Positions 7,754-8,765 of a stretch of DNA of 8,765 bases are shown here, in pieces. The notes beneath the pieces are model-generated. The model ran no database searches. It was not told the DNA's origin and saw nothing but the letters and a program-made list of their open reading frames with translations. This DNA is from Methylococcaceae bacterium (GTDB taxonomy: Bacteria > Pseudomonadota > Gammaproteobacteria > Methylococcales > Methylomonadaceae): contig CANNNN010000091.1 in the NCBI GenBank assembly GCA_947506075.1, positions 1 through 8,765 on the forward strand. The letters are read 5' to 3'. Each line of letters starts with the position of its first letter. Position 1 is the first letter of the stretch. The translations under genes were made by a program, and so were the position numbers.

Positions 7754-7840
7754 CTTCGGCTACGCTCAGCACAAGTGCGGCACCGTTCGGTGCAGCTTCT
7801 GCTCTGACCGTAACATAGCGTGTACTGAGCGGAGTCGAAG
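7754..7840. repeat. REP-like palindromic element in the atpG-atpD spacer
   Basis: CTTCGGCTACGCTCAGCACA at 7754-7773 is repeated in inverse orientation at 7821-7840 (complement CTTCGACTCCGCTCAGTACA), 17 of 20 positions matching. In RNA read from the - strand one of the three mismatches becomes a G-U pair, giving 18 paired positions. Between the arms lies a perfect smaller hairpin, GCACC-GTTC-GGTGC, at 7780-7793. The element fills most of the spacer: it ends three bases from the atpG stop and stops 30 bases before atpD, leaving the atpD ribosome site free. It has no coding capacity, and I see no target-site duplication. It resembles dispersed palindromic intergenic repeats, but only one copy is in this window. 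Confidence 0.75.
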
Positions 7841-7843
7841 TAC

Positions 7844-8707
7844 TTATACAGCTGCGGCACCGGCAACAATTTCAGAAATTTCCTGAGTGATGGCGGCTTG
7901 TCTGGCTTTGTTATAGATCAGCTGTAACTCGCTGATAATATTTCCGGCATTATCCGATGCGCTCTTCATCGCAACCATTCTAGCCGCCTGCTCACAGGCA
8001 TTATTTTCAACCAGCCCCTGGTAGACGATAGATTCGATATAGCGGGTCAGCAGATGATCCAAAACTTCCTTCGCATCAGGCTCATAGATGTAATCCCAAT
8101 GACCATTCAGATTTTCATCAAGCTCACCGGCTACGACAGGCAGTAGTTTTTCGATGGTAGGCTTTTGAGTCATGGTATTCACAAACTCATTACTCACCAC
8201 ATATAACTCATCGATTGTGCCTTGCTGGTATGCATCCAGCATAACTTTAATGAGACCGACGATGTCATGCTGGTGTGGAATATCACCCAGTTTAGAAACA
8301 TGGCCTACCAAATTGGCTTTCAGATTACCAAAAAAACCAAAAGCTTTGGTTCCAATCGTACAAATGTCCACCTCAATATTGGCTTTTTCCCATTGAATCA
8401 ACTGGGTCAGGGTTTTTCTGAATAAATTTGAATTCAGTCCGCCGCACAAGCCCCGGTCAGAGCTAACCACAATGATCCCGACCCGCTTAACCTCACGTTC
8501 GACGAGAAAACAGTGCTTATACTCAGGATTGGCTTGAGCCAGATGTTTAATAATCTGGCCAATTTTCTTTGAGTAGGGGCGAGTTGCCAACATCCGGTCT
8601 TTGGTTTTGCGCATCTTGCTCGCAGCAACCATTTCCATGGCACGCGTGATCTTCTGAGTATTTTTAATACTCCCGATCTTGCTGCGTATTTCTTTGCCAA
8701 CAGCCAT
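7844..8707 (-). CDS. atpG: F-type ATP synthase gamma subunit AtpG
   Basis: Gamma is the rotating central shaft of F1, one copy per complex, coupling the c-ring to the alpha/beta catalytic head. It is 287 residues, the same as E. coli. The long N-terminal helix MAVGKEIRSKIGSIKNTQKI continues into TRAMEMVAASKMRK; the central domain has the conserved VVSSDRGLCGGLN segment; and the C-terminal helix, rich in QLIYNKARQAAITQEISEIV, forms the other half of the coiled coil inside the alpha/beta ring. Both coil helices are complete. The ATG lies 12 bases after the atpA stop, preceded by AAAAGGG eight bases upstream as ribosome site. Downstream, the stop at 7844-7846 almost touches the palindromic element of the atpG-atpD spacer. 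The order alpha-gamma-beta-epsilon is the standard proteobacterial one. Confidence 0.98.
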   Translation of the reverse strand: MAVGKEIRSKIGSIKNTQKITRAMEMVAASKMRKTKDRMLATRPYSKKIGQIIKHLAQANPEYKHCFLVEREVKRVGIIVVSSDRGLCGGLNSNLFRKTLTQLIQWEKANIEVDICTIGTKAFGFFGNLKANLVGHVSKLGDIPHQHDIVGLIKVMLDAYQQGTIDELYVVSNEFVNTMTQKPTIEKLLPVVAGELDENLNGHWDYIYEPDAKEVLDHLLTRYIESIVYQGLVENNACEQAARMVAMKSASDNAGNIISELQLIYNKARQAAITQEISEIVAGAAAV

Positions 8708-8719
8708 CTTAAGACCCTT

Positions 8720-8765
8720 TTACCAGCTATGCGTTTTGACGAAAGTCTGGATTGCTGTGAGCATA
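8720..8765 (-). CDS. atpA: F-type ATP synthase alpha subunit AtpA, last codons only
   Basis: The last 14 complete sense codons and the TAA stop (8720-8722) of a gene entering from the right edge. They read MLTAIQTFVKTHSW, resembling the alpha subunit C-terminus, which in gammaproteobacteria commonly ends in a short helix finishing with Ser-Trp (KATQSW in E. coli). Position directly before atpG in the same direction, with a 12-base spacer, fits the usual atpA-atpG order. The fragment is too short for independent identification, so the call rests on the ending plus context. Confidence 0.85.
   Translation of the reverse strand, partial: MLTAIQTFVKTHSW

Noticed and set aside
7754..7840. Insertion sequence or MITE with terminal inverted repeats
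   Set aside because: There is no transposase, and the flanking bases (CAATTTG on the left, TACTTAT on the right) show no target duplication, so I call it only a REP-like palindrome.
8172..8700. Overlapping open frames in other frames inside atpG
   Set aside because: The gamma subunit fully explains the region; the alternatives show no family resemblance.
1..8765. CRISPR arrays, tRNA or rRNA genes, phage or defence genes
   Set aside because: No direct-repeat/spacer pattern, no tRNA-like cloverleaf or rRNA segment, and all substantial open frames are accounted for by housekeeping genes plus the PilZ gene.

Overview
The window looks like ordinary core chromosome of a gammaproteobacterium of moderate GC content. 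The evidence is ATP synthase, GlmU, GlmS and heptose-biosynthesis proteins of standard proteobacterial length with conserved active-site residues, plus the gammaproteobacterial order atpA-atpG-atpD-atpC followed by glmU-glmS. A methanotroph-like member (Methylococcales) is my guess from overall familiarity, not something the sequence proves. HldE and HldD imply a Gram-negative envelope with heptose-containing LPS.

Layout. Positions 1-1832 (+ strand) hold the 3' part of hldE and all of hldD, overlapping by ATGA; together they make ADP-L-glycero-D-manno-heptose for the LPS inner core. Converging on them from the - strand is a small PilZ-domain gene (1872-2201). Next, all on the - strand, come glmS (2355-4184) and glmU (4186-5556), one base apart and evidently one operon making UDP-GlcNAc for peptidoglycan and LPS. 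A 340-base gap follows, holding a strong terminator for the ATP synthase operon and a glmU leader of about 270 bases. The right third is the distal part of the atp operon, read right to left: the last codons of atpA, then atpG (gamma), atpD (beta) and atpC (epsilon).

The genes share an envelope and energy theme: GlmS/GlmU and HldE/HldD feed cell-wall and LPS synthesis, and F1 subunits supply ATP. None shows truncation, frameshift or signs of transfer.

I found no new multi-gene system. The most unusual structure is an 87-bp palindromic, REP-like element (7754-7840) in the atpG-atpD spacer. Its two 20-base arms match at 17 positions and it has a smaller hairpin inside. As RNA it would place a long stem-loop between the gamma and beta cistrons. 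Lesser points are the lone PilZ gene after glmS, a glmU leader with two mutually exclusive small stems, and a probable upstream mis-start for atpC.
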